Positions 50,587-58,784 of a DNA stretch of 64,000 nucleotides are shown in pieces. The notes beneath the pieces were generated by a model, which was given only the letters and a program-made list of their open reading frames with translations, was not told the DNA's origin and searched no databases. Position numbers and translations under genes: made by a program. Every line of letters starts with the position of its first letter. The first letter of the stretch is position 1. Source of the DNA: UBA9676 sp963741615 (GTDB lineage Bacteria; Actinomycetota; Actinomycetes; Streptosporangiales; Streptosporangiaceae); NCBI GenBank assembly GCA_963741615.1, contig CAVUIU010000002.1, positions 49,555-113,554 of the forward strand, given 5' to 3'.

Positions 50587-51422
50587 GCCGCTCTGACGTC
50601 CTGGTGGACGCCGACTGGGTGGAAGCCCACCTCGATGACCCGGGCATAGTCCTGGTCGAGGTGGACGAGGACACCACCGCCTACGACAAGGGGCATATCC
50701 GCAACGCCATCAAGCTGGACTGGCGGCAGGACCTTCAGGACCCGGTCCGCCGCGACTTCGTGGACAGGCACGGATTCGAGCAGTTGCTGTCCGAGCGCGG
50801 CATCGGCAACGACGACACGGTGATCCTTTACGGCGGCAACAACAACTGGTTCGCCGCCTACGCCTACTGGTACTTCCGGCTCTACGGGCACCGGGGTGTC
50901 CAGCTTCTCGACGGTGGCCGCAAGAAGTGGGAGCTCGAATCGCGCGAGATGGTCACCGCCGTGCCGGACCGGCCACGGACGTCCTACCAGGCCACGGAGC
51001 AGGACTCCTCGCTGCGGGCGATGCGCGATGAGGTCATCGCCGCGATCGGCAAGCGGAACCTGATAGACGTCAGGTCACCGGATGAGTTCACCGGCAAGCT
51101 GCTGGCACCGGCACACCTGCCGCAGGAGCAAGCGCAGCGCGCCGGGCACGTGCCCACCGCGAGGAACGTCCCGTGGTCCAAGGCCGCGAACGAGGACGGC
51201 ACCTTCAAGTCGGACGATGAGCTGCAGGCGCTCTACGCCGGCGAGGGCCTGGACTTCGCCAAGGACACCATCGCCTACTGCCGTATCGGCGAGCGCAGCG
51301 CCCACACCTGGTTTGTCCTGCACGAGCTCCTCGGCCAGCCGAACGTGAAGAACTACGATGGGTCATGGACCGAGTACGGATCGCTGGTCGGGGTACCCAT
51401 CGAGCTTGGCGAGGCACGGTGA
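50583..51422 (+). CDS. sseA: Thiosulfate/3-mercaptopyruvate sulfurtransferase (two rhodanese domains)
   Basis: The 279-residue enzyme starts in an ATGA overlap. The N-terminal rhodanese domain (LVDADWVEAHLDDPGIVLVE, DTVILYGGNNNWFAAYAYWY) is inactive. The C-terminal one has the catalytic Cys in YCRIGERSAHTW at about residue 235. NLIDVRSPDEFTGK is a typical rhodanese opening. It resembles mycobacterial CysA2/SseA, which move sulfur to acceptors and lie in cysteine-responsive loci. It overlaps the DUF1416 gene by 4 bases. Confidence 0.92.
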   Translation: MSRSDVLVDADWVEAHLDDPGIVLVEVDEDTTAYDKGHIRNAIKLDWRQDLQDPVRRDFVDRHGFEQLLSERGIGNDDTVILYGGNNNWFAAYAYWYFRLYGHRGVQLLDGGRKKWELESREMVTAVPDRPRTSYQATEQDSSLRAMRDEVIAAIGKRNLIDVRSPDEFTGKLLAPAHLPQEQAQRAGHVPTARNVPWSKAANEDGTFKSDDELQALYAGEGLDFAKDTIAYCRIGERSAHTWFVLHELLGQPNVKNYDGSWTEYGSLVGVPIELGEAR

Positions 51423-51748
51423 GCGCGGCGCAGCGGGCAACCGGCGTGCAGCAAGGCTGCGGGGCGCCCGCCGGGGGCGCTGCCATCACGGGGAGCGCAT
51501 CGGGCCAGGCGGTCATCGAAGGCCACGTGACGCAGGACGGGGCCCCTCCCCGGGGCGGCTATGCCCGGCTGCTCGACGACGGCGGTGAGTTCGTCGCCGA
51601 GGTCCCGCTCGGTGAGGACGGCGGGTTCCGTTTCTTCGCCGCGCCCGGGACCTGGACCGTGCGGGTGCTCGCGCCCGGGGGCGCCGGCGGCGGCGAATCG
51701 GTGGCCGCGGACTACGGCCAGGTCACCAAGGTGGACATGCGTATCTGA
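51419..51748 (+). CDS. sseC: DUF1416 protein (SseC type)
   Basis: The 109-residue product starts at GTG 51419 in a GTGA overlap. It contains VQQGCGAPAG with a conserved Cys near residue 14, GHVTQDGAPPRGGYARLLDD, EVPLGEDGGFRFFAAPGTWT and VTKVDMRI, the complete DUF1416 beta-sandwich pattern. It always accompanies the sulfurtransferase in actinobacteria and may accept sulfur from it. It ends the operon and is followed by a hairpin. Confidence 0.9.
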   Translation: MSAAQRATGVQQGCGAPAGGAAITGSASGQAVIEGHVTQDGAPPRGGYARLLDDGGEFVAEVPLGEDGGFRFFAAPGTWTVRVLAPGGAGGGESVAADYGQVTKVDMRI

Positions 51749-51755
51749 CCGGCTG

Positions 51756-51786
51756 GCCGGGCCCGGGCGGCAGCACCGGGCCCGGC
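51756..51786 (+). terminator. Perfect 11-bp hairpin after sseC
   Basis: GCCGGGCCCGG (51756-51766) and its complement (51776-51786) flank a 9-base loop, 8 bases past the sseC stop. The stem core is the same as in the leader hairpin at 50057-50083. Confidence 0.65.
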
Positions 51787-51959
51787 GCACGTCCGGCCGC
51801 CGGCCAGTGCCGCTCTGCCTCGTTCTCCAGCTTGTCACCTGTTCGTAAGCTTGCTCTTCCCCTGCTGTTCAACTGCCCGACACCTTCGCTCCCTATCAAT
51901 TGAGAGCGACCAGGCGGGCCACCCGCCTGATCCTTAAGCGAGTGAGGGTGGGGCACATA

Positions 51960-52823
51960 GTGTCACTTCAGGCTGATCCCGCTGGGCCCGGATCCCAGGC
52001 AAGCCCAGCCGCTCAGGCCGAAGCCGCCAGTTTCGCAGCGCTTGCCGGGGCCACTCCGTCGGCGAACGGGGTGACGGCGCTGTCCGCCGTCGACCTGACG
52101 CTCAGCTTCGGCCAGCGGGCGATCCTCAGCGACCTGAAGCTGGATGTCCGCGCGGGGCAGGTGACCGCCCTGCTCGGGCCGACCGGATCGGGCAAGACCA
52201 CGCTGCTGCGCACCTTCAACCGGATGAACGACAAGGTCACCGGGTACCGGCACGACGGGGACGTGCTGCTGGAAGGGCACAGCATCTGGAACTCGGGCAT
52301 GGAGCTGATGTCCCTGCGGCGCAAGGTGGGCATGCTCTTCCAGCGCCCGAACCCGTTCCCCATGTCGATCATGGACAACGTGATCGCCGGGGTGAAGGCA
52401 CACAAGCTGGCGCCGCGCAGCCACCTGCGGGAGATCGCGGAGCGGCGGCTGCGCGAGGTCGGGCTGTTCGATGCGGTCTCCACCCGGCTGAAAGACTCCC
52501 CGTTCCGGCTGTCCGGCGGCCAGCAGCAGTTGCTGTGCCTGGCCCGGGCGCTTGCCATCGACCCGGATGTGCTGCTCCTCGATGAGCCGACGTCGTCGCT
52601 GGACCCGGTGGCGACCGAGTCGATCGAGGCCCTGGTCCGCACCCTGGTGCCGCGCCTCACCGTGGTCATCGTCACGCACAACCTGGCGCAGGCCCGGCGG
52701 GTGGCGGACCGGACGGTCTTCCTCAACAAGGGCCGCATGGTGGAGCACGGCGAAACCAAGCAGCTGTTCGAGAACCCGGTCCATGAGGAGACCGCCCACT
52801 ACGTCACCGGCCGCTTCGGCTAA
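51960..52823 (+). CDS. pstB: Phosphate ABC transporter ATP-binding protein
   Basis: The 287-residue product starts at GTG 51960 with a GGTGGGG site. The Walker A motif is GPTGSGKTTLLRTFNRMND, the Q-loop region is MLFQRPNPFPMSIMDNV, the signature is LSGGQQQLLCLARAL and Walker B is VLLLDEPTSSLDP. The Leu after GGQQQ replaces the usual Arg. RPNPFPMSI identifies PstB. It is the first gene of the operon, whereas pstB is normally last. About 35 N-terminal residues are an Ala-rich extension. Confidence 0.92.
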   Translation: MSLQADPAGPGSQASPAAQAEAASFAALAGATPSANGVTALSAVDLTLSFGQRAILSDLKLDVRAGQVTALLGPTGSGKTTLLRTFNRMNDKVTGYRHDGDVLLEGHSIWNSGMELMSLRRKVGMLFQRPNPFPMSIMDNVIAGVKAHKLAPRSHLREIAERRLREVGLFDAVSTRLKDSPFRLSGGQQQLLCLARALAIDPDVLLLDEPTSSLDPVATESIEALVRTLVPRLTVVIVTHNLAQARRVADRTVFLNKGRMVEHGETKQLFENPVHEETAHYVTGRFG

Positions 52824-52940
52824 CCCGGAGACCACCCCGCCATGAACCCGCGCATCCTGTGCGGACCCCCCATCGCACGCACCCGCGTGCGTGATGAACA
52901 GCGCACCCGGAACGTGCGCAGAGCAAAGGAGATTCCTCCG

Positions 52941-54036
52941 GTGGGCAAAAAAATCCGCTTGGTGTGCACGGCTGCCGCTGCGGTCCCGCTCGCCTTGCTG
53001 GCGGCCTGCGGCAGCTCAGGTTCTTCAACCTCGACCACTACCCGCGGCGCCAGCGGCCGCGTCGTCGGGGAATACCACGGTCAGCGAGACGGGCAGCACG
53101 CTGCTGCTCCCGCTGGTCAGTTCCTGGCAGGTGGCGTACGGCGCGCTCTTCCCCAAGATTCTCATCACCACCTCGGGCACCGGCTCGGGTACCGGCATCG
53201 CTGACGCCGCCGCCGGTACGGTCAATATCGGCGGATCCGACGCCTACCTGTCGCCGTCCGACGTGAGCCAGTTCCCGGGGCTGCTGAACATCCCGGTGGC
53301 GGTGTCCGCGGCGATGGTCAACTACAACCTGCCGGGGATCAAGAAGCCGCTCGACCTCAACGGCTCGGTCGTGGCGCAGATCTACGCCGGCAAGATCACG
53401 ACCTGGAACGACCCGGCGATCGCGGCGCTCAACAAGGGCGTGTCGCTGCCCAGCACCAAGATCGTCACCCTGCACCGGGCTGACAGCTCGGGCACCACGT
53501 TCATTTTCACGTCCTACCTGAACGCACAGGCGCCGAGCGCGTGGCCCACGGCCAACGTCGGGACGACCGTGAGCTGGCCGTCGGTGCCCGGCGCCACCGC
53601 GGAGACCGGCAACGGCGGCATGGTCAAGGGCTGCGGGGCCATCAAGGGCTGCATCGCCTACATCGGCGTCAGCTACCTGACGCAGACAACAGCCGCTGGG
53701 CTCGGCGCGGCGTCGCTGGCCAACAAGGCCGGGACATTCGTGGCGCCCAACACGTCGACGATGACACTCGCGCTGAACGACTTCGCCGGCAGCACCCCCG
53801 CGTCGGGGACCCAGTCGCTCATCAACGGCAAGACTGGTTACCCGATCGTCAACTACGAGTACGCGATCGTGAAGACGAAGCAGCCGAGCTCAGCGGAGGC
53901 GACCGCGGTGAAGAACTTCCTCACCTGGGGAATCACCACGGGCAGCAGCTCCAAGTACATGGCCCCGGTGAACTTCGTGCCGCTGCCGGCGAGCGTCCAG
54001 ACCATTGCCAAGAACCTGATCGCCAAGATCAGCTAA
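52941..54036 (+). CDS. pstS: Phosphate-binding lipoprotein PstS, reading frame interrupted
   Basis: The signal peptide begins at GTG 52941 behind AAAGGAG: VGKKIRLVCTAAAAVPLALL, with the lipobox LAAC at residues about 20-23. It stays in its frame until about 53040. The mature domain is in another frame: SETGSTLLLPLVSSWQ, IGGSDAYLS, LNGSVVAQIYAGKITTWNDP, RADSSGTTFIFTSYL and YEYAIVKTKQP. Removing one C from CCC at 53041-53043 joins them into a normal PstS of about 365 residues. As read, no exported protein would be made. Either a sequencing error or a real mutation. Confidence 0.85.
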
Positions 54037-54039
54037 GTC

Positions 54040-55092
54040 ATGACATCTCTCCCTATCTCACCGGAAGGGGAGGCGGCGCAGCCGCCTCCCCGCCCGGCGG
54101 GCTCCGGGTTCCGTGGCTGGCTGCGTAGCGGTTCCTTCCTCCGCTGGCTCGGCCTGGGCGGTGCGCTGATCCCCACCCTGATGCTGGGCTTCATCCTCGT
54201 GGTCCTGTTCGTCAAGGCCTGGCCCGCGATCCGGATCAACGGCTGGTCGTTCTTCACCACGAGCATCTGGCACACCGGCAACCAGTACGGCAAATCCATC
54301 ACCTCCCACGGAATCACCTACATCTCGGGGCAGCAGTACGGGGCGCTGCCCCAGATCGTCGGGACGCTGGAGACCTCACTGATCGCGCTGGTCATCGCCG
54401 TGCCGGTGTCGATCGGCGCGGCCCTGGTGGTCGTCGAGCGGCTGCCCCGCCGGCTGGCCAGCACTGTCGGGGGGTTCCTGGAACTGCTGGCCGGCATCCC
54501 GAGCGTCGTGATCGGCCTGTGGGGAGTGCTGACCTTCGGGCCGTTCATCGCCAAGTACATAGCCCCGGTCCTCACCCACGTCCCGTTGCCCTTCTTCCAG
54601 GGCGATGTCGGGCACGGCCAGGGGCTGCTCGTCTCCGGCCTGATCCTGTCCATCATGATCATCCCGATCGTTGCCTCGACCTCCCGTGACCTGATCCGGG
54701 GGGTCCCGTTGCTGCCCAGGGAGGGCGCGATCGCGCTCGGCATGTCCGATGCCGAGTGCGCCCGCAAGGTCACGCTGCCCTGGGTGGGGGCCGGCCTGGT
54801 GGGCGCGGTCGTGTTGGGCCTTGCCCGGGCGCTGGGTGAGACGATCGCGGTCGCCATGGTCTGCGGCGTCGCTCTCGGCACGGTGGCGACCAACCTCTAC
54901 GCGGCCATGATCACGATCGCGGCCAACATCGTGCAGAATCTCGACACCGTGATCACTGACCAGCTCGGCGTGCGCACCTACGCCGAGCTCGCCCTCGTGC
55001 TGCTGGTCATCACCCTCGCCACCAACGTGGCCGCCAGGCTGATGGTCCGGCGGGTGTCGGGCACGGCCCTGCCCGTGGGGAGGGGGCTGTAG
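54040..55092 (+). CDS. pstC: Phosphate ABC transporter permease PstC
   Basis: The 350-residue permease starts at ATG 54040. It has six membrane helices. The family blocks are LPQIVGTLETSLIALVIAVP, LELLAGIPSVVIGLWGVLTF, ILSIMIIPIVASTSRDLI and the EAA loop EGAIALGMSDAECARKVTLP, followed by RALGETIAVAMVCG. It forms the channel with PstA. The gene lies 3 bases after pstS. Confidence 0.93.
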   Translation: MTSLPISPEGEAAQPPPRPAGSGFRGWLRSGSFLRWLGLGGALIPTLMLGFILVVLFVKAWPAIRINGWSFFTTSIWHTGNQYGKSITSHGITYISGQQYGALPQIVGTLETSLIALVIAVPVSIGAALVVVERLPRRLASTVGGFLELLAGIPSVVIGLWGVLTFGPFIAKYIAPVLTHVPLPFFQGDVGHGQGLLVSGLILSIMIIPIVASTSRDLIRGVPLLPREGAIALGMSDAECARKVTLPWVGAGLVGAVVLGLARALGETIAVAMVCGVALGTVATNLYAAMITIAANIVQNLDTVITDQLGVRTYAELALVLLVITLATNVAARLMVRRVSGTALPVGRGL

Positions 55093-55095
55093 ACG

Positions 55096-56031
55096 ATGAG
55101 CAGCATGGGCAGCATGGGCAGCGCGTCATCAGCGGCCGAGGCGCCGGGATCGCTGAAGCCCGCCCGGCACAACGGGCGCGACTGGCCGGCCGTGCCGCGC
55201 CGCAGGAAGATCTGGAACGCGATCTTCTGGGGCGGCTGCTTCACCGCCCTGGCCGCGGTGGTCGTGCCGTTGGTGTGGCTGGCGGTTGGCATCGTGGCGC
55301 GGGCCGTGCCGCACTGGCAGTGGAGCGTGCTCACCACCAACACCACGGGCACCGGGGGCGGCCTGAAGAACGCCATCCTCGGCACGCTCTACATCACCGC
55401 CGGAGTAGTGATCATCGCGGGCACCATCAGCGTGCTGACCGGCGTGTATCTCGCCGAGTTCGCCACCGGCAGGCACCGGGGGATCCTGCGCGGCGGCTAC
55501 GAGGTGCTGGCGGGCATCCCCTCGATCGTGATGGGTTATGTCGGCTTCATCGCGCTGGTGATCGGCTTGCACTGGGGTTACGGGCTGCTGCCCGCCGTCC
55601 TCGTGATCTCGGTGATCGCCATCCCCTACCTCACCAAGGCGACGGAAACGTCGCTGAACCAGGTGCCAAGCTCCTACCGGGACGGCGCCGAGGCCCTGGG
55701 CCTGCCGCCGACCTGGACGCTACGCAAGATCGTGCTGAAGTCCGCGGTGCCGGGGATCGTCACCGGCCTGCTCATCGCGATCGCGATCTCGATCAGCGAG
55801 ACCGCCCCGCTGCTCCTCACCGCGGGCTGGTCCTTCTTCGACCCGAGCCACCAGCTCACCAACTCACCGGTGGCCTTCCTGACCTATCCGGTCTGGACCT
55901 TCTACGCCTCGCCCTACCCGGCGCAGCAGTACCTGGCCTACGACGCGGCCCTGCTGCTGTTCGTCCTGGTCCTGATCATCATCGTGCTGGGGCGGGTGGT
56001 CGTCTCCTTCTCCCGGCGTCATGCGGAATGA
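55096..56031 (+). CDS. pstA: Phosphate ABC transporter permease PstA
   Basis: The 311-residue permease starts at ATG 55096 after GGAGGGGG. The motifs are NAILGTLYITAGVVIIAGTI, YEVLAGIPSIVMGYVGFIAL, KATETSLNQVPSSYRDGAEA with LGLPPTWTLRKIVLKSAVP (the EAA loop), and AISISETAPLLLTAG. Six helices. It pairs with PstC. It overlaps the next gene by 4 bases (ATGA). Confidence 0.93.
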   Translation: MSSMGSMGSASSAAEAPGSLKPARHNGRDWPAVPRRRKIWNAIFWGGCFTALAAVVVPLVWLAVGIVARAVPHWQWSVLTTNTTGTGGGLKNAILGTLYITAGVVIIAGTISVLTGVYLAEFATGRHRGILRGGYEVLAGIPSIVMGYVGFIALVIGLHWGYGLLPAVLVISVIAIPYLTKATETSLNQVPSSYRDGAEALGLPPTWTLRKIVLKSAVPGIVTGLLIAIAISISETAPLLLTAGWSFFDPSHQLTNSPVAFLTYPVWTFYASPYPAQQYLAYDAALLLFVLVLIIIVLGRVVVSFSRRHAE

Positions 56032-56933
56032 CGACCGACCGGGCAGACGACGTCCGCCGGGCGGGTGCCCGGCGCGGGGACGGCGTCCCCGCCGGTGTCC
56101 TCGCCGACCGCATGGCGGCGACCCTGATCCACCATGAGCCCGGGTGGCGGCTGCCCAGGCTGACCGCCCTGGCGCGCCGCTACAACGTGAGCGCGGCCGA
56201 GGTCAACGCCGCCATCGACAAACTGGCCGCCCGGCACCTGCTGCGGCGGCTGCCTGACGGGCAGGTGTACCGGGCCAGCCCGGCCGAGTACCGCGTCCCG
56301 CTGGAGGGGCTGTCCGGCCTCACCTCGCACGTCGATCCGATGGGCGGCCAGCTCGTCTGCAAGAGCCGGCACGTGTCCCGGCGCCGCCCCCCGGAGGACA
56401 TCGGGCGCTCGCTCGGCCTGGCGGCAGGTGAGCCGGTCCTGGCCATCCGCTGCCTGTGGACGGTGGGCGGCGAGCCGGCCGCGCTGTCGGCCAGCTACCT
56501 GCCCGAGCGCTTGGGCGCTGCGCTGCCGGATCTCGGGGCGCCGCCGCTTGCCCCGGTTGAAGCTGGCTCGCCGGTGGCTGGCCCGCAGGCGGATGCTCTG
56601 CCGTCAGCTGGCCCGCAGGCGGATGCTCTGCCGTCAGCTGGCCCGCCGCCCGTGGCCAGGGCCGGCCGTGCCCGGGCACTGCAGATCGAGCTGGCACCGC
56701 CGCCGCCTTCGGTCGCCCGGAGCCTCCGCCTGGCCGCCGGCGAGCTCGTGGCCATGATCACCGTCAGTTTCGAGGACCCGGCGGCCAACTGCCCGGTCGC
56801 GCTCACGACCGCCATGCTGAGGCCCGACCTGTTCCGCATCGTCATCCAGGCCACGGCGGCGCCCGCGCCCGCCGAGGACACGGATGGTTTCGCCACCGCC
56901 TGGACACACACAGCGCAGGGCTGGGAACCTTGA
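56028..56933 (+). CDS. GntR-like regulator fused to a UTRA-type domain, in the pst operon
   Basis: The 301-residue product starts in an ATGA overlap with pstA. Residues about 20-75 are a GntR-type winged helix: VLADRMAATLIHHEPGWRLP, LARRYNVSAAEVNAAIDKLA, RHLLRRLPDGQVYRAS. The rest resembles a UTRA ligand domain (SRHVSRRRPPEDIGRSLGLA, GEPVLAIRCLWTVGGEPAAL), split by a Pro/Ala linker with an exact 30-base duplication. Phosphate operons are normally controlled by PhoP, so a GntR-like gene here is unusual. The ligand is unknown. The next gene begins 6 bases later. Confidence 0.75.
   Translation: MTTDRADDVRRAGARRGDGVPAGVLADRMAATLIHHEPGWRLPRLTALARRYNVSAAEVNAAIDKLAARHLLRRLPDGQVYRASPAEYRVPLEGLSGLTSHVDPMGGQLVCKSRHVSRRRPPEDIGRSLGLAAGEPVLAIRCLWTVGGEPAALSASYLPERLGAALPDLGAPPLAPVEAGSPVAGPQADALPSAGPQADALPSAGPPPVARAGRARALQIELAPPPPSVARSLRLAAGELVAMITVSFEDPAANCPVALTTAMLRPDLFRIVIQATAAPAPAEDTDGFATAWTHTAQGWEP
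56581..56640. repeat. Exact 30-base tandem duplication in the GntR-like gene
   Basis: Bases 56581-56610 and 56611-56640 are identical. They code in frame for two copies of a decapeptide, GPQADALPSA-like, in the linker. Confidence 0.95.
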
Positions 56934-56939
56934 CCCAAC

Positions 56940-58784
56940 ATGTCTGCCGCCGTTCCCGTTGCCCCGCGGCGAGCGCGCTACCTGATCCCGCTGGGCACAC
57001 CGCGCCGCCGTGAGATTCTCGGTGCCCTCACCCTGCTGGCGGTCCTCGCCGGCTTATTGTTCGCCCAGGTAACGCTGGGGTTATCGGTAGCTTTCCAGGT
57101 CATCGGGAGGATCACCCGGTGGCGCCCGGTGTGGCTGACCGGCCCGGCGGCGTGCGGGGTGATCTGGGTGCTCGCGATCGGCCCGGCGGCCGCCATGGCC
57201 GGGTTCTCCGCCGCGCCGCGCGCGGTGGCGGCGCTGCTCGCCGGGGTGGTCACCGAGCCCGCAAGGCTCGACCACCTGGGGGCGGTGCCCACCGGCCCGG
57301 TGCGCTGGTTCCCTGGCCAGTTCCCGGTCGCCCTCGTCCTGGCCGCCGGGGTGGCGGCCGTGAGCTGGTGGCTGGACTGGCTGCACACCGACGAGTGGCG
57401 CCTTGCCGCCCCCCGCCCGGGACTGGTCAGCGCATGCCGCCGGCGGCTGACCGCAGCCTTCGTCCGGTCCGGGGGGGTGCTGACCCGCGCCGGGGTATGC
57501 CTGGGGGTTGCCCGTGACAGCGGCGAGCCTGCCGCGGTGCCCTGGCGGGAGGCGGAGCGGGGAGTGCTGGTCACCGGTTCGATGCGCCCAGGCGTGACAG
57601 AGTCGGCCTTCCAGCTGGCGCACGCCGCCATCCGGCTCCGCAAGCCGGTGATCGTGGTGGACATGGCGGCCGGCGCGGGCCTGGCCGGCCAGCTGGCGGC
57701 TGTTTGCGCAGCCGCGGGGGCGCCGCTCCAGGTCTTCGGGGCGGCCGGGACCGGGTACTACGAGCCGCTGCGCGGCGGCGGCCCCGCGCGCAGGGCAACG
57801 CTGGTCATGGGCATGATCGACTGGGCCCAGGCACCTGACTCGGCGCGGCTGGGCTGCCAGGCCTGCCTGACCGACGTGTTCGCGGTGGCCGGGGCGGCCG
57901 ATGGCGATCCGGCCACGGCAATGCTGGACGACGTCATCGAGCTGCTGGGCCCGGGAGCGCTGGCCGGGCGGATGGAGCGGGTCCCCGCCTATCACCCGCA
58001 CCGCGTCTCGCTGGCCAGCCGGGCCGAGATGACGGCCAGCCGCCTGGCGGCGCAGGCATCGGTGGCGACGTTCATGGCCGAGCAGCTGGCGGGCCTGCGG
58101 GCGTCGCCACTCGGACGCTGGCTCGGTACCGGCCCGGCCGCAGCGCCCGGACCTCAGATCAGCCTGGACGAGGTGGTGCGGCAGCGGGGAGTTGCCCTGT
58201 TCCCGCTCGACCGGGACGCGCACGGGCGGCCCGCCGACACGATCGCGAACCTGGTGGCCCAGGATGCTACCGAGGTCTGCGCCGGGCTGCGCCAGGCGGC
58301 GATCGGGGGCGACGGCCTGGCATGGTTCAGCCGGTGTGAGACAGTCGATCCGCAGGCGCTGTCCGGCCTGGTCAGCGCGGGCGCCGGCGCCGGGTTCGCC
58401 ACCGTGCTGAGTACCACCTCACCGGCCGCAGCGGGCAGGCTCGCGGACCAGGTCGGCGTTCTCGTCCTGCACCGGCTCGACGATCAGGCACTGGCCGGGC
58501 AGCTTGCCCCGCTGACCGGAAGCCGGCTGGTGCCCGCCTCAGGGCGGTCCACGCATCACGTGGAGGCAGCGACCGGCCCGCCGGAATACGGGGGGGCGGC
58601 CGCCGGGGCCGGGCCGCTCGCACCCCCGGGAGCGGCCTGGTCACCGCTGGTCTCCGGCGAGGCCCTGCGCGCGCTCGGGGAGGACGAGTTCACGCTGGTC
58701 CCACGGCGGCCGGCCGGACGGGTTGTCCCGCTGGCCGTGAGCGTCCCCGCCCGGATCCCGGCCCCGCCGGACCGGCCGCGATGA
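56940..58784 (+). CDS. Membrane protein with degenerate VirD4/TraD-like ATPase domain
   Basis: The 614-residue product starts at ATG 56940. Three hydrophobic segments lie at about residues 25-48, 60-90 and 122-145. The soluble part looks like a coupling-protein ATPase: a strand-loop segment GVLVTGSMRPGVTESAFQLA stands where Walker A should be, but the G-K-S/T residues are missing. Walker B (DGLAWFSRCETVD) also lacks the Asp-Glu pair. The C-terminal EALRALGEDEFTLVPRRPAG, then SVPARIP, resembles the TraM-recognition end of such proteins. It probably does not hydrolyse ATP. It overlaps the next gene by 4 bases. Function unknown. Confidence 0.6.
   Translation: MSAAVPVAPRRARYLIPLGTPRRREILGALTLLAVLAGLLFAQVTLGLSVAFQVIGRITRWRPVWLTGPAACGVIWVLAIGPAAAMAGFSAAPRAVAALLAGVVTEPARLDHLGAVPTGPVRWFPGQFPVALVLAAGVAAVSWWLDWLHTDEWRLAAPRPGLVSACRRRLTAAFVRSGGVLTRAGVCLGVARDSGEPAAVPWREAERGVLVTGSMRPGVTESAFQLAHAAIRLRKPVIVVDMAAGAGLAGQLAAVCAAAGAPLQVFGAAGTGYYEPLRGGGPARRATLVMGMIDWAQAPDSARLGCQACLTDVFAVAGAADGDPATAMLDDVIELLGPGALAGRMERVPAYHPHRVSLASRAEMTASRLAAQASVATFMAEQLAGLRASPLGRWLGTGPAAAPGPQISLDEVVRQRGVALFPLDRDAHGRPADTIANLVAQDATEVCAGLRQAAIGGDGLAWFSRCETVDPQALSGLVSAGAGAGFATVLSTTSPAAAGRLADQVGVLVLHRLDDQALAGQLAPLTGSRLVPASGRSTHHVEAATGPPEYGGAAAGAGPLAPPGAAWSPLVSGEALRALGEDEFTLVPRRPAGRVVPLAVSVPARIPAPPDRPR

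Noticed and set aside
51781..51890. Possible PHO boxes upstream of pstB (GTCACC and GTTCAA segments)
   Set aside because: The two segments do not fall on a consistent 11-base repeat, so the match to the PhoP direct-repeat pattern is too weak to call.
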